Assembly (NCBI GenBank): GCA_910586575.1
Contig: CAJUJQ010000037.1
Location: 1 to 23,977, forward strand
Reading direction: 5' to 3'
Length of the DNA stretch: 23,977 bases
From: an uncultured Clostridia bacterium
GTDB taxonomy: Bacteria > Bacillota > Clostridia > Oscillospirales > Butyricicoccaceae
Shown: positions 7,648 to 13,987 of the stretch, piece after piece
Layout: each line of letters opens with the position of its first letter
How positions within the stretch are numbered: position 1 is the first letter of the stretch
Position numbers and translations under genes: made by a program
The notes under the pieces: model-generated
Seen by the model: the letters and a program-made list of their open reading frames with translations, nothing else
Databases searched by the model: none
What the model was told of the DNA's origin: nothing

Positions 7648-9374
7648 TTGATAAGCTGATGAAACGGTTTGCCCTCTCTGAAGAAGGGGCAAAGGGGCTG
7701 GTGCGCGCCATTGCCGCCTGCACTGCGGCCGACCTGGCGCTGATGTTCCCTGTGGGGCTTCTGTATCTGCTGGTGAGCAATTTCCTGACCGGAAGCCAAG
7801 CTTCCGGGAACTATGTCGTCTATGCCCTCGGCATTGCCGCCGCGCTGGCTTTGATCTGGCTCTCCGAATTCTGGAAGTACAACGCCACCTACTTCTCTAC
7901 CTACTGCGAATCCGGGGCCTGCCGTATCCGACTGGCGGAGAAACTGCGGCAGCTTCCCCTGTCCTTTTTCGGAAAAAAAGACCTGGCCGACCTGACCAAT
8001 ACCATCATGGGAGATGTGCAGGTCACAGAGCAGATGTTCTCCCACTACGTCCCGCAATTTTACGGCTCTATCCTCTCCACCTGTCTGGTTGCCGTCAGTC
8101 TGCTCTGTTACGACTGGCAGATGGCACTTGCATCGCTTTGGGTGCTGCCTGTGGCGCTGCTGCTGGTTGGCCTGTCCAAGCAAACGCAGAACTATTTTTC
8201 CCGTCGGCAGAATGATGCCCTGATTGCTGTGGCAGACGGTGTACAGGAGTGCCTGGAGTCCATCCGCGACCTGAAAAGCTGCAAAGCGGAGCAGAAATAT
8301 CTGGACGGATTGGGGAAGAAGATCGACGCCCTTGAGGTACGGCACATCAAGAGTGAGCTGGGCGTGGCGATGTTTGTCGTCCCGGCACAGATGCTTTTGA
8401 AGCTGGGAATTGCTTCGGTGGCGCTGGTGGGCAGTATGCGCCTGATAAACGGTGAATTATCCCTTGTAACATTTTTCCTGTTCCTGCTGGTGGTTTCCCG
8501 TATCTATGAGCCGATGAACTTTTCCCTGCAAAATCTGGCTGCGATGAACTCCCTGCAAATCAACATTGACCGCATGAACGAGATCAACGAAACGCCGTCC
8601 CAGGGCGGCGAGACAGCGTTCTCTCCCAAGGGCTATGATATTGCCTTTGAAAATGTGGGCTTTGCCTATAACAGCGGCGAAACGGTGCTGAAGGATGTGT
8701 CCTTCACCGCGAAGCAGGGCGAGGTCACGGCCCTGATCGGCCCCTCCGGGGGCGGCAAATCCACTGCCGCAAAGCTGGCGGCGCGGTTTTGGGATATCGA
8801 CCGGGGCAGGATCACCGTTGGCGGCGTGGATGTGAGCCGGGTAGAACCCGAAAAGCTCCTGAACGCCTACTCCATCGTGTTCCAGGATGTGACGCTGTTC
8901 AACAACACGGTCATGGAAAATATCCGCATTGGCCGGAAGGACGCCACGGACGCGGCGGTCATACAGGCGGCAAAGGACGCCATGTGCGATGCGTTTATCG
9001 CCAAACTCCCCCAAGGGTACCAGACGATGGTCGGGGAGAACGGCTCCACCCTTTCCGGGGGCGAGCGTCAGCGCGTTTCCATTGCCCGCGCGCTTTTGAA
9101 GGACGCGCCCATCATTCTGCTGGATGAAGCCACCGCCTCTCTGGACGCGGAGAATGAGACGGAGATCCAGCAGGCCATTTCCCGGCTGGTAGAGCGAAAG
9201 ACCGTGCTGATCATCGCCCACCGCATGAGGACGGTTGAGAACGCCGACAAGATTATCGTGCTGTCTGGCGGCGCCGTGGCCGAGACGGGGACTCCGGCGG
9301 AGCTGATGAAACGGAACGGGGCCTTTGCCCGGATGGTCAAGCTGCAAACTGAAAGCCAGAATTGGACGCTGTAA
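7644..9374 (+). CDS. ABC transporter, fused membrane and ATPase domains (half 2)
   Basis: The protein has 576 residues. The ATG at 7644 overlaps the partner's TGA and is preceded by a purine-rich stretch (GGAAGGTAGG); an upstream in-frame start would overlap the partner by 52 bp. The N-terminus is a six-helix transporter domain. The ATPase has Walker A GPSGGGKST (about 365-373), Q-loop IVFQDVTLF, signature LSGGERQ (about 470-476), Walker B IILLDEA (about 489-495), D-loop SLDAENE and H-loop IAHR. Both ATP sites of the heterodimer therefore look competent. The D-loop is canonical here, whereas half 1 has FADPENE. The general role is ATP-driven transport across the cytoplasmic membrane; a metallophore is the best contextual guess, with peptide or drug export as alternatives. 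No strong terminator follows. Confidence 0.85.
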   Translation: MIDKLMKRFALSEEGAKGLVRAIAACTAADLALMFPVGLLYLLVSNFLTGSQASGNYVVYALGIAAALALIWLSEFWKYNATYFSTYCESGACRIRLAEKLRQLPLSFFGKKDLADLTNTIMGDVQVTEQMFSHYVPQFYGSILSTCLVAVSLLCYDWQMALASLWVLPVALLLVGLSKQTQNYFSRRQNDALIAVADGVQECLESIRDLKSCKAEQKYLDGLGKKIDALEVRHIKSELGVAMFVVPAQMLLKLGIASVALVGSMRLINGELSLVTFFLFLLVVSRIYEPMNFSLQNLAAMNSLQINIDRMNEINETPSQGGETAFSPKGYDIAFENVGFAYNSGETVLKDVSFTAKQGEVTALIGPSGGGKSTAAKLAARFWDIDRGRITVGGVDVSRVEPEKLLNAYSIVFQDVTLFNNTVMENIRIGRKDATDAAVIQAAKDAMCDAFIAKLPQGYQTMVGENGSTLSGGERQRVSIARALLKDAPIILLDEATASLDAENETEIQQAISRLVERKTVLIIAHRMRTVENADKIIVLSGGAVAETGTPAELMKRNGAFARMVKLQTESQNWTL

Positions 9375-9442
9375 CAGGAAACTGCATCACGATGCAAAAA
9401 GAGGGAGCTGTAATCGTTATAAAAACGCTTTTTTTCTACGTC

Positions 9443-9484
9443 TGCCGCTATGTCCCGCCATCCGTTTGGCAGGACATAGCGGTA
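9443..9484. repeat. Inverted repeat, 11 bp perfect stem
   Basis: CCGCTATGTCC (9445-9455) pairs exactly with GGACATAGCGG (9472-9482), and a G-T and a T-A pair extend the stem. The 16 nt loop contains a short GCC/GGC stem. No T-tract follows on either strand, so this is not a standard terminator. It may stabilise the 3' end of the ABC mRNA. Confidence 0.5.
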
Positions 9485-9563
9485 TGCGCTCATTCCTCAC
9501 CTCAGCGCGGAATCCGACTGCGCAGGCAGTACAGCTGTTCAAAAAAAGTTCATAAAAAAATGG

Positions 9564-9592
9564 TTGACATTACAGTTAGTGTATGCTAACAT
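9564..9592 (+). promoter_or_regulatory. Promoter of the DUF3793-flavodoxin unit
   Basis: TTGACA (9564-9569, perfect -35), 17 bp spacer, TAACAT (9587-9592). The operator at 9575-9590 covers the spacer and the -10, an arrangement expected for repression by blocking RNA polymerase. Confidence 0.8.
9575..9590. promoter_or_regulatory. Metal-type operator overlapping the -10
   Basis: A perfect GTTAG-N6-CTAAC palindrome (centre TGTATG) inside the best promoter of the window. This copy gives the strongest evidence that the repeat is a repressor site. Confidence 0.75.
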
Positions 9593-9649
9593 AAAGGCAG
9601 AAAGAGCCGGAGCATAGAACAGATGCCCGGTTATCTTTCAAACCAGGGG

Positions 9650-9665
9650 GTTAGATACTGCTAAC
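9650..9665. promoter_or_regulatory. Second metal-type operator of the DUF3793 gene
   Basis: A perfect palindrome extended by one pair to GGTTAG-N6-CTAACC (9649-9666, centre ATACTG), 22 nt before the chosen ATG at 9688. It lies about 50 bp downstream of the expected transcription start, so it could act as a roadblock or belong to a second, proximal promoter. Confidence 0.7.
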
Positions 9666-9687
9666 CACAAAAATGGAGCGTGTACAC

Positions 9688-10245
9688 ATGGATGAAAAAC
9701 TGGAACGGATTCTGGCGGCGCACTGTGCCCCTGTGCTGGCGGGGATTAAAACGGCAAATCTGGTTGCCTGCCCCTTCCGTGAATTTTCCGAGCTGCCTGC
9801 GCGGGTCAAAGAATATAACCGCGCGTTTGGAAAAAAGGGGCTGCGGTTTGAAATCCTCTGCGTCTGCCGCGAGCGGTTCCTGCTTTTGGTGTACCGCTCC
9901 AAACGGCTGGAAACCGATCTGCGGAAACCTGCCGCAAAGGAAATCCTGCGGCTTTGCGGCTATCCCGAGGGATTGCGGGAGCAGCTTGCGTTTTTGCGGG
10001 ATCGCATCCTGAAAAGCGTGGACTTTCCGCATGAAATCGGCCTGTTCCTGGGCTATCCCCCTTGTGATGTGAAGGGCTTCATGGAACACGGCGGCAAGGG
10101 GTGCAAGCTTTCCGGGTGCTGGAAGGTCTACGGCGACGCGGCGGCAGCGGAACGGCTGTTTGAACGCTACCGGCGATGTAGCCGCGCAACCTGCGAGCGG
10201 GTGGAAAGCGGTATCCCGCTTATGAAGCTGTTCGCGGTTTCATAA
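9688..10245 (+). CDS. DUF3793 family protein
   Basis: The protein has 185 residues. The family is recognised by the N-terminal HCAPVLAGIKTANL, the middle RFEILCVCRERFLLLVYR and the C-terminal HEIGLFLGYPPCDVKGF followed by KLSGCWKVYG. The function is unknown; in Firmicutes these genes commonly sit beside short flavodoxins and metal-dependent regulators, as here. Several Cys residues (in ILCVC, PPCDV, GKGCKLSGC) could hold a metal or act in redox chemistry, which is inference. I chose ATG 9688 over ATG 9673 because GGAG (9676-9679) lies 8 nt before it, while the earlier ATG has no ribosome site and sits almost against the operator. It probably forms one transcript with the flavodoxin 30 nt downstream, repressed through the two operators upstream. 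Confidence 0.8.
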   Translation: MDEKLERILAAHCAPVLAGIKTANLVACPFREFSELPARVKEYNRAFGKKGLRFEILCVCRERFLLLVYRSKRLETDLRKPAAKEILRLCGYPEGLREQLAFLRDRILKSVDFPHEIGLFLGYPPCDVKGFMEHGGKGCKLSGCWKVYGDAAAAERLFERYRRCSRATCERVESGIPLMKLFAVS

Positions 10246-10275
10246 GCAAGAAAATTTGATATGGAGGAAACTGAT

Positions 10276-10707
10276 ATGGAGAAAATTGCGGTTATTTATT
10301 GGAGCCAGGGCGGAAATACCGAAATGATGGCGAACGCCGTCGCGGAAGGCGCAAAGGCAGCGGGCGCTGATGTGTCCCTGCTGCATGTAAACGAGACAGA
10401 CGCGGTATCCGCGGCGGGCTATGGAAAGCTGGCGCTGGGATGCCCGGCCATGGGCGCGGAGGTTCTGGAGGAAGCGGAGTTCGAGCCGTTCTTTACGGAA
10501 CTGGAACCCCGGCTCGGCGGTAAAAAGGTCGCATTGTTTGGCTCCTATGGCTGGGGTGACGGCCAATGGATGCGGGATTGGGTAAAGCGGACGGATGACG
10601 CAGGCGCGATCCTGATTGCCGACGAGGGGCTGGCCGTCCATGAAACGCCGGATGAGGACGGCCTTTCCAAGTGCCGTGAGCTTGGAAAGGCGTTGGCAAA
10701 TCCCTGA
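10276..10707 (+). CDS. Short-chain flavodoxin
   Basis: The protein has 143 residues, the usual length of short-chain flavodoxins. The FMN phosphate loop is SQGGNT (residues 10-15; typical S-G-T-G-N-T), and the second flavin-contact region is FGSYGWGDGQWMRDW. Flavodoxins carry electrons in place of ferredoxin and are often made when iron is scarce. Start 10276 is preferred to the in-frame ATG 10261 because GGAGG (10263-10267) lies 8 nt before it. It follows the DUF3793 gene by 30 nt with no terminator between them, so both should respond to the metal operators. The SQGG loop differs from the common SGTG but keeps the Asn-Thr that binds phosphate. Confidence 0.88.
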   Translation: MEKIAVIYWSQGGNTEMMANAVAEGAKAAGADVSLLHVNETDAVSAAGYGKLALGCPAMGAEVLEEAEFEPFFTELEPRLGGKKVALFGSYGWGDGQWMRDWVKRTDDAGAILIADEGLAVHETPDEDGLSKCRELGKALANP

Positions 10708-10860
10708 GCCGATAATGATTGTCCTGTCTGACCGGTGCGCGGAAAGACAGCTGTGTTTCTTGCTTTCTGGGTTCAAATCCTGTCTCGCGGCTGATGGAAA
10801 ACAACCGTGAGGTGCCTCCTTTTTTGCGAACATACCATACCTGCCAATGCTTAAGGAATG

Positions 10861-10894
10861 GATACCCCCGCGCCTGATCTGGTTCGGGGGTATC
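10861..10894. repeat. Inverted repeat, 10 bp perfect stem
   Basis: GATACCCCCG (10861-10870) pairs exactly with CGGGGGTATC (10885-10894) around a 14 nt loop. No T-tract follows in either direction. It lies in the 275 bp gap between the flavodoxin and the regulator; the rest of the gap shows nothing I can identify. Confidence 0.5.
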
Positions 10895-10982
10895 TCTCAG
10901 CCGCAAAATATTGGGGCTTCGTGATTTCAATGAACATAACGATTGTATTCAGAATATATCACTACAGCCAAGGGGATTACAA

Positions 10983-11048
10983 ATGAAGCTGATTATGAAA
11001 AACAAAGGAAATTCAGGCACAAATAGAAAGTTTGGAGGGTTCATATGA
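10983..11048 (+). CDS. Small ORF coupled to the DtxR-family gene
   Basis: A 21-codon frame (starts MKLIMKNKGNSG, basic) with a good ribosome site, AAGGGG at 10970-10975, 7 nt before the ATG. Its TGA overlaps the ATG of the regulator (ATGA), and the regulator's own GGAGGG lies inside its end. This suggests translational coupling or a leader peptide. No homology is recognised and it may be a fortuitous frame. Confidence 0.35.
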   Translation: MKLIMKNKGNSGTNRKFGGFI

Positions 11049-11407
11049 AATTGCATACATCCGGGGAAGATTATCTGGAAGCAATTTTCGTTTTACAGAA
11101 AAAAACAGGAGCGGCGCGTTCGATCGACCTTGCCAGATATATGGGTTTTTCAAAAGCAAGCGTCAGCCGCGCTGTGAGCTTGTTATGGGATGGCGGTTTT
11201 TTAGAACCGGACACGGATGGCTTTTTGTGCTTAACAGATGCCGGTAAAGAGGTTGCTGAAAAAATCTATGAGCGGCATCGGTTTTTAACAGACATGCTGA
11301 TCAGAATTGGCGTACCCCCGCAGATTGCAGAACAGGATGCCTGTAAAATGGAACATGTGCTGAGCGCAGAAACCTTTGAATGCCTGAAAAAGAAATTGGA
11401 TATGTAA
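11045..11407 (+). CDS. DtxR/MntR-family metal-dependent repressor
   Basis: The protein has 120 residues. Residues about 5-62 form the winged helix (YLEAIFVLQ, then RSIDLARYMGFSKASVSRAV as the recognition region, wing near DGGFLEPDTDGF). Residues about 63-120 are the metal-binding and dimerisation part (LTDAGKEVAEKIYERH, DACKMEH). Likely ligands are Asp9, Glu12, His78, Cys100, Glu103 and His104. Asp9 and Glu12 match MntR, while Cys100 matches DtxR/IdeR, so the metal cannot be read off. There is no SH3-like third domain, and the protein is shorter than MntR (about 142). Such proteins repress uptake genes when the metal is bound. It is the natural candidate for the GTTAG-N6-CTAAC sites, although its own upstream region has none. 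GGAGGG at 11034-11039 fixes the start. Confidence 0.85.
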   Translation: MKLHTSGEDYLEAIFVLQKKTGAARSIDLARYMGFSKASVSRAVSLLWDGGFLEPDTDGFLCLTDAGKEVAEKIYERHRFLTDMLIRIGVPPQIAEQDACKMEHVLSAETFECLKKKLDM

Positions 11408-11410
11408 GAA

Positions 11411-11461
11411 CCTGTTTCGTATCGGAACGTGCACAGATTGTGCCGTCCGATGTGAAACAGG
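11411..11461 (+). repeat. Long hairpin after the DtxR-family gene
   Basis: CCTGTTTC-GT-ATCGGA pairs with TCCGAT-GT-GAAACAGG, a 16 bp stem with two G-T wobbles. The loop contains a further GCAC/GTGC stem. A near-perfect palindrome TTAGCGC-GT-GCGCTAA (11465-11480) follows at once. No T-tract is attached to either on this strand. Confidence 0.55.
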
Positions 11462-11485
11462 CTCTTAGCGCGTGCGCTAAAAAAC

Positions 11486-11522
11486 GTCCTCCGGTATTTC
11501 GCAAAACCGAAGGACATTTTTT
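11486..11522. terminator. Bidirectional terminator between convergent genes
   Basis: GTCCTCCGGT pairs with ACCGAAGGAC (one mismatch). On the plus strand it is followed by ATTTTTT, and on the minus strand by GTTTTTT. It serves both the DtxR-family gene (plus) and the oxidoreductase (minus). Confidence 0.8.
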
Positions 11523-11555
11523 GAAGTAGAAAACCAGAAGTATGGTATGCTCGTT

Positions 11556-12689
11556 TTAATGCATCTCGGAAACCTTCACCCAGCGGCCTTCCTTTGCGGA
11601 AGTCGCCATTGCTTCCAGGATGGTATCCACGTAATGGCCATAAGCGATATCGATTGCAACCTCACGGTCCTCCGTGATCGCGGTCAGGATATCATGCGCC
11701 TGGATCGCCATAATATCACCATAAGCAATGCCCTGCTCGTCCGTGCCGCAGAAACGCGCGTAATCGCCGTTCCGGGTATTGCCCTTAATGACCTTGAACC
11801 CGCGCTCCTTGGGGTCGCAGTCGTTGGAATAATACAGCAGCTCGTTAATACGGGTCATTTCAAACTTGACCGCGCCCTTGCTGCCCTGGATTTCATACGC
11901 AAGGCTGACCGGGCGTCCAACCGAAATGCGGCTGGAAGACATAGAGCCGATGCGCCCATCCTCGTATTTAACGATGACGTAAATCTGGTCATCGGTGTCA
12001 ATCGCTAACTTTTTAGACGGATCGCGGCTGTCCGGACGTTCGCTGTACGGGGTATCCCAGGAAGCGAATACTTCGACAATCTTCTTTCCGACGATCATGT
12101 CAGACAGGCTTACCACATGCGCGGTAAGGTCGCCCAGCGCGCCGGTCCCCGCAGTTGCCGCCAGCTGCCGCCAGGTCGCGGGGGTATTGGGATCCGCACA
12201 ATAAGAGCAGTCAAATTCGCCGCGGAACGTCACGAAATCACCCAGCTTGCCCGAATCCATCAGTTCTTTTGCCAATACGTTTGCCGGACATTTGGTATAA
12301 ATAAAGTCCACCAGGCTCTTGACACCCGCTTCCTGAATCGCGTCCACCATGGCCTTGCCTTCCGCAAGGGTGTTCGCCATCGGCTTCTCGCACAAAATGT
12401 GCTTGCCTGCTTTGGCTGCCGCGATCGCAATTTCCGCGTGAGTAAAATTGGGGGTCGCGATAATCACCAGCTCGACCTCCGGGTCATTTACCACGTCGTG
12501 CCAGTCGGTGGATACTTTCTTGTATCCAAAGCGGTCGGCTGCCAGCTGCGCGGCGCTGCCGTTTACATCCGCGACATGCTCAAAAACAGGCGCAACATCA
12601 TGATATGCCTGGCGCACATTTGTCAGGCCGACCGAATGGAAAGACCCCATCCAGTTCGCGCCAATCAGGCCGATCTTTACTTCTTTCAT
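11556..12689 (-). CDS. Gfo/Idh/MocA-family NAD(P)-dependent oxidoreductase (left arm)
   Basis: The protein has 377 residues. The N-terminal Rossmann fold has GLIGANWMG (residues 7-15), and the family motif C-EKP is at 100-103 with Lys102 as the probable catalytic Lys. GDLTAH (186-191) supplies the Asp187 and His191 that complete the usual Lys-Asp-His set. The family oxidises a hydroxyl of sugars or cyclitols to a ketone, or the reverse, in the cytosol. I start at ATG 12689 because GGAAGGGG lies 8 nt before it; a TTG two codons upstream is less likely. It is the second gene of a two-gene unit, 18 nt after the TIM-barrel gene. It is only distantly like the right-arm oxidoreductase (17362) and lacks its HDFD pattern, so it probably acts on another position or substrate. 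Confidence 0.85.
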   Translation of the reverse strand: MKEVKIGLIGANWMGSFHSVGLTNVRQAYHDVAPVFEHVADVNGSAAQLAADRFGYKKVSTDWHDVVNDPEVELVIIATPNFTHAEIAIAAAKAGKHILCEKPMANTLAEGKAMVDAIQEAGVKSLVDFIYTKCPANVLAKELMDSGKLGDFVTFRGEFDCSYCADPNTPATWRQLAATAGTGALGDLTAHVVSLSDMIVGKKIVEVFASWDTPYSERPDSRDPSKKLAIDTDDQIYVIVKYEDGRIGSMSSSRISVGRPVSLAYEIQGSKGAVKFEMTRINELLYYSNDCDPKERGFKVIKGNTRNGDYARFCGTDEQGIAYGDIMAIQAHDILTAITEDREVAIDIAYGHYVDTILEAMATSAKEGRWVKVSEMH

Positions 12690-12707
12690 GTTCAAAACCC
12701 CTTCCGA

Positions 12708-13637
12708 TTAAATATGGTATCCGATCCCCTTCAGGAAATCCACGCTGGCCTTGACATTCGCAAGGCTGTTTTCTACATTGCGCGGGTCGCATTCCTGCTC
12801 AATCGTGATATAGCCGCTGTAACCAATCTCAGCAAGCACGTCGGCGACGGCTTTATAGTCGATCATGCCCTTGCCGATGGGACACATAGAACCCTTTGCG
12901 CAGCCCTCGAAGAATCGGATATGCTCCCCCATGACCTCGTCATAGACCTTCTTGTCGATATCCTTAAAATGGACATAGTCGAGGCGGTCCTTGTACTTGC
13001 GCAGCCACTCGACCGGATCCATCCCGGCGTACTGAAGGTGGCCGGTATCCAATACAAAGCCTGCCAGCTCATTCGGGATTTCCTCCGCCAGCCGGTCAAT
13101 TTCGTCACCAAATTCGATGTAGCCGCCGCAGTGCGGATGCAGGACAGGGCGCACGCCGTAGCTGTTCGCCCGCTCGCAGAGCCCCTTAAAATGCCCCACC
13201 AGCTTTTTCCAGCCCGCTTCGTCCAGACGGGGCGCGCGGTCGGAATGCCCCGCGGCATAATCCCGCTCGTCATGCCCCCAGTCCATGACCGTCATATAAG
13301 GGGACGGCCAGCGCTGCCCGTCCTCGCGGGGGAGCGGCGGCAGCTTGGTGATCAGCGAACAAATACCGTCTACCTGCCGGAGCAGTTTTTCATAGTTGCT
13401 GTCGCTGAGAACGTCGTCAAAAATCGTCCCGGCAACGATAGAAAGCTGGTTTTTATTCAATTCCTCGGTTACGCCCCCGATATCGTCGGTCGGGATCCAG
13501 CCGTTCGGGCCAAGCTCAATGGCGCGGTAGCCTGCCTCATGCGCTTCGCGGAGGACGCGCTGCCAGCTGGGCAGATAGGGGTTCGTGATATCATCTACGC
13601 CCCAGCAGCAGGGTGCGCCGCAGATATTGATGCCCAT
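12708..13637 (-). CDS. TIM-barrel sugar isomerase/epimerase, IolE-like (left arm)
   Basis: The protein has 309 residues of the xylose-isomerase-like TIM-barrel superfamily. It opens with GAPCCWGVDD, close to the APCSWGV start of myo-inosose dehydratase IolE. Likely metal and acid-base residues are Glu41 (IELGPNG), His167/His169 (LHPHCGGY), Asp197 and His200 (LDTGH), His223 (VHFKD) and Glu280 (TIEQE). Relatives epimerise, isomerise or dehydrate keto sugars and cyclitols, or cleave C-glycosides after oxidation. AGGAGAG precedes the ATG at 13637. It is the first gene of the left operon, with a promoter at 13708-13736, and feeds or receives the keto product of the downstream oxidoreductase. Confidence 0.8.
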   Translation of the reverse strand: MGINICGAPCCWGVDDITNPYLPSWQRVLREAHEAGYRAIELGPNGWIPTDDIGGVTEELNKNQLSIVAGTIFDDVLSDSNYEKLLRQVDGICSLITKLPPLPREDGQRWPSPYMTVMDWGHDERDYAAGHSDRAPRLDEAGWKKLVGHFKGLCERANSYGVRPVLHPHCGGYIEFGDEIDRLAEEIPNELAGFVLDTGHLQYAGMDPVEWLRKYKDRLDYVHFKDIDKKVYDEVMGEHIRFFEGCAKGSMCPIGKGMIDYKAVADVLAEIGYSGYITIEQECDPRNVENSLANVKASVDFLKGIGYHI

Positions 13638-13707
13638 GTTGTCACTCTCCTTTTTGAATTTTTTGCCGTCTGGCCTTTGGGGAGCCTGACTGCCTTTTCT
13701 GATTCTT

Positions 13708-13736
13708 ATTATGACGGATTTTATACGGATTGTCTA
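13708..13736 (-). promoter_or_regulatory. Probable promoter of the left-arm operon
   Basis: On the minus strand TAGACA (13731-13736), 17 bp, CATAAT (13708-13713). Transcription would start near 13700, giving a leader of about 60 nt. The same ATAATAAGA run follows the -10 at the right-arm operon (16440). Confidence 0.55.
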
Positions 13737-13797
13737 TTTCAAACCTGCGGGACATTCCAGCAGATTACACAAAACCCAATCCTCCTGAAAAAGTATA

Positions 13798-13827
13798 CCG
13801 GAAATACGGTTTCAAATGGTTTTCCGG
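13798..13827. promoter_or_regulatory. Inverted repeat upstream of the left operon promoter
   Basis: CCGGAAA (13798-13804) and TTTCCGG (13821-13827) are exact inverted copies 16 bp apart, 62 bp upstream of the -35. A second GGAAA/TTTCC pair lies at 13896-13912. These are candidate binding sites for the neighbouring AraC regulator, not proven ones. The 350 bp gap 13638-13987 holds no gene. Confidence 0.35.
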
Positions 13828-13933
13828 CAAAAAACAGGGGTGTCATAAACCCGTCAGGCAACTTCCCGGAGCCGCGTCTGATCATATTTGCCATAGGAAA
13901 TTTTCATTTTCCTGCTTTGGGGAGGAATGGGAA

Positions 13934-13987
13934 ACAGGCTGCCCGCAGCGGGACAGCCTGTGCTGAACCATCCCGTTTGCGGGACGG
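13934..13987 (-). terminator. Two hairpins after the left AraC gene
   Basis: CCATCCCG/CGGGACGG (13968-13987) abuts the stop codon. ACAGGCTG...CAGCCTGT (13934-13961), with an inner CCGC/GCGG stem, follows. On the minus strand only TTT comes after it, so termination may be weak. Confidence 0.45.

Noticed and set aside
9391..9589. Open frame of about 65 codons running through the hairpin into the DUF3793 promoter
   Set aside because: It covers a hairpin, a promoter and an operator, and has no recognisable domain.
10769..10780. GGGTTCAAATCC, like a tRNA T-arm
   Set aside because: The flanking stem pairs poorly, and no acceptor stem, D-arm or anticodon arm can be folded upstream.
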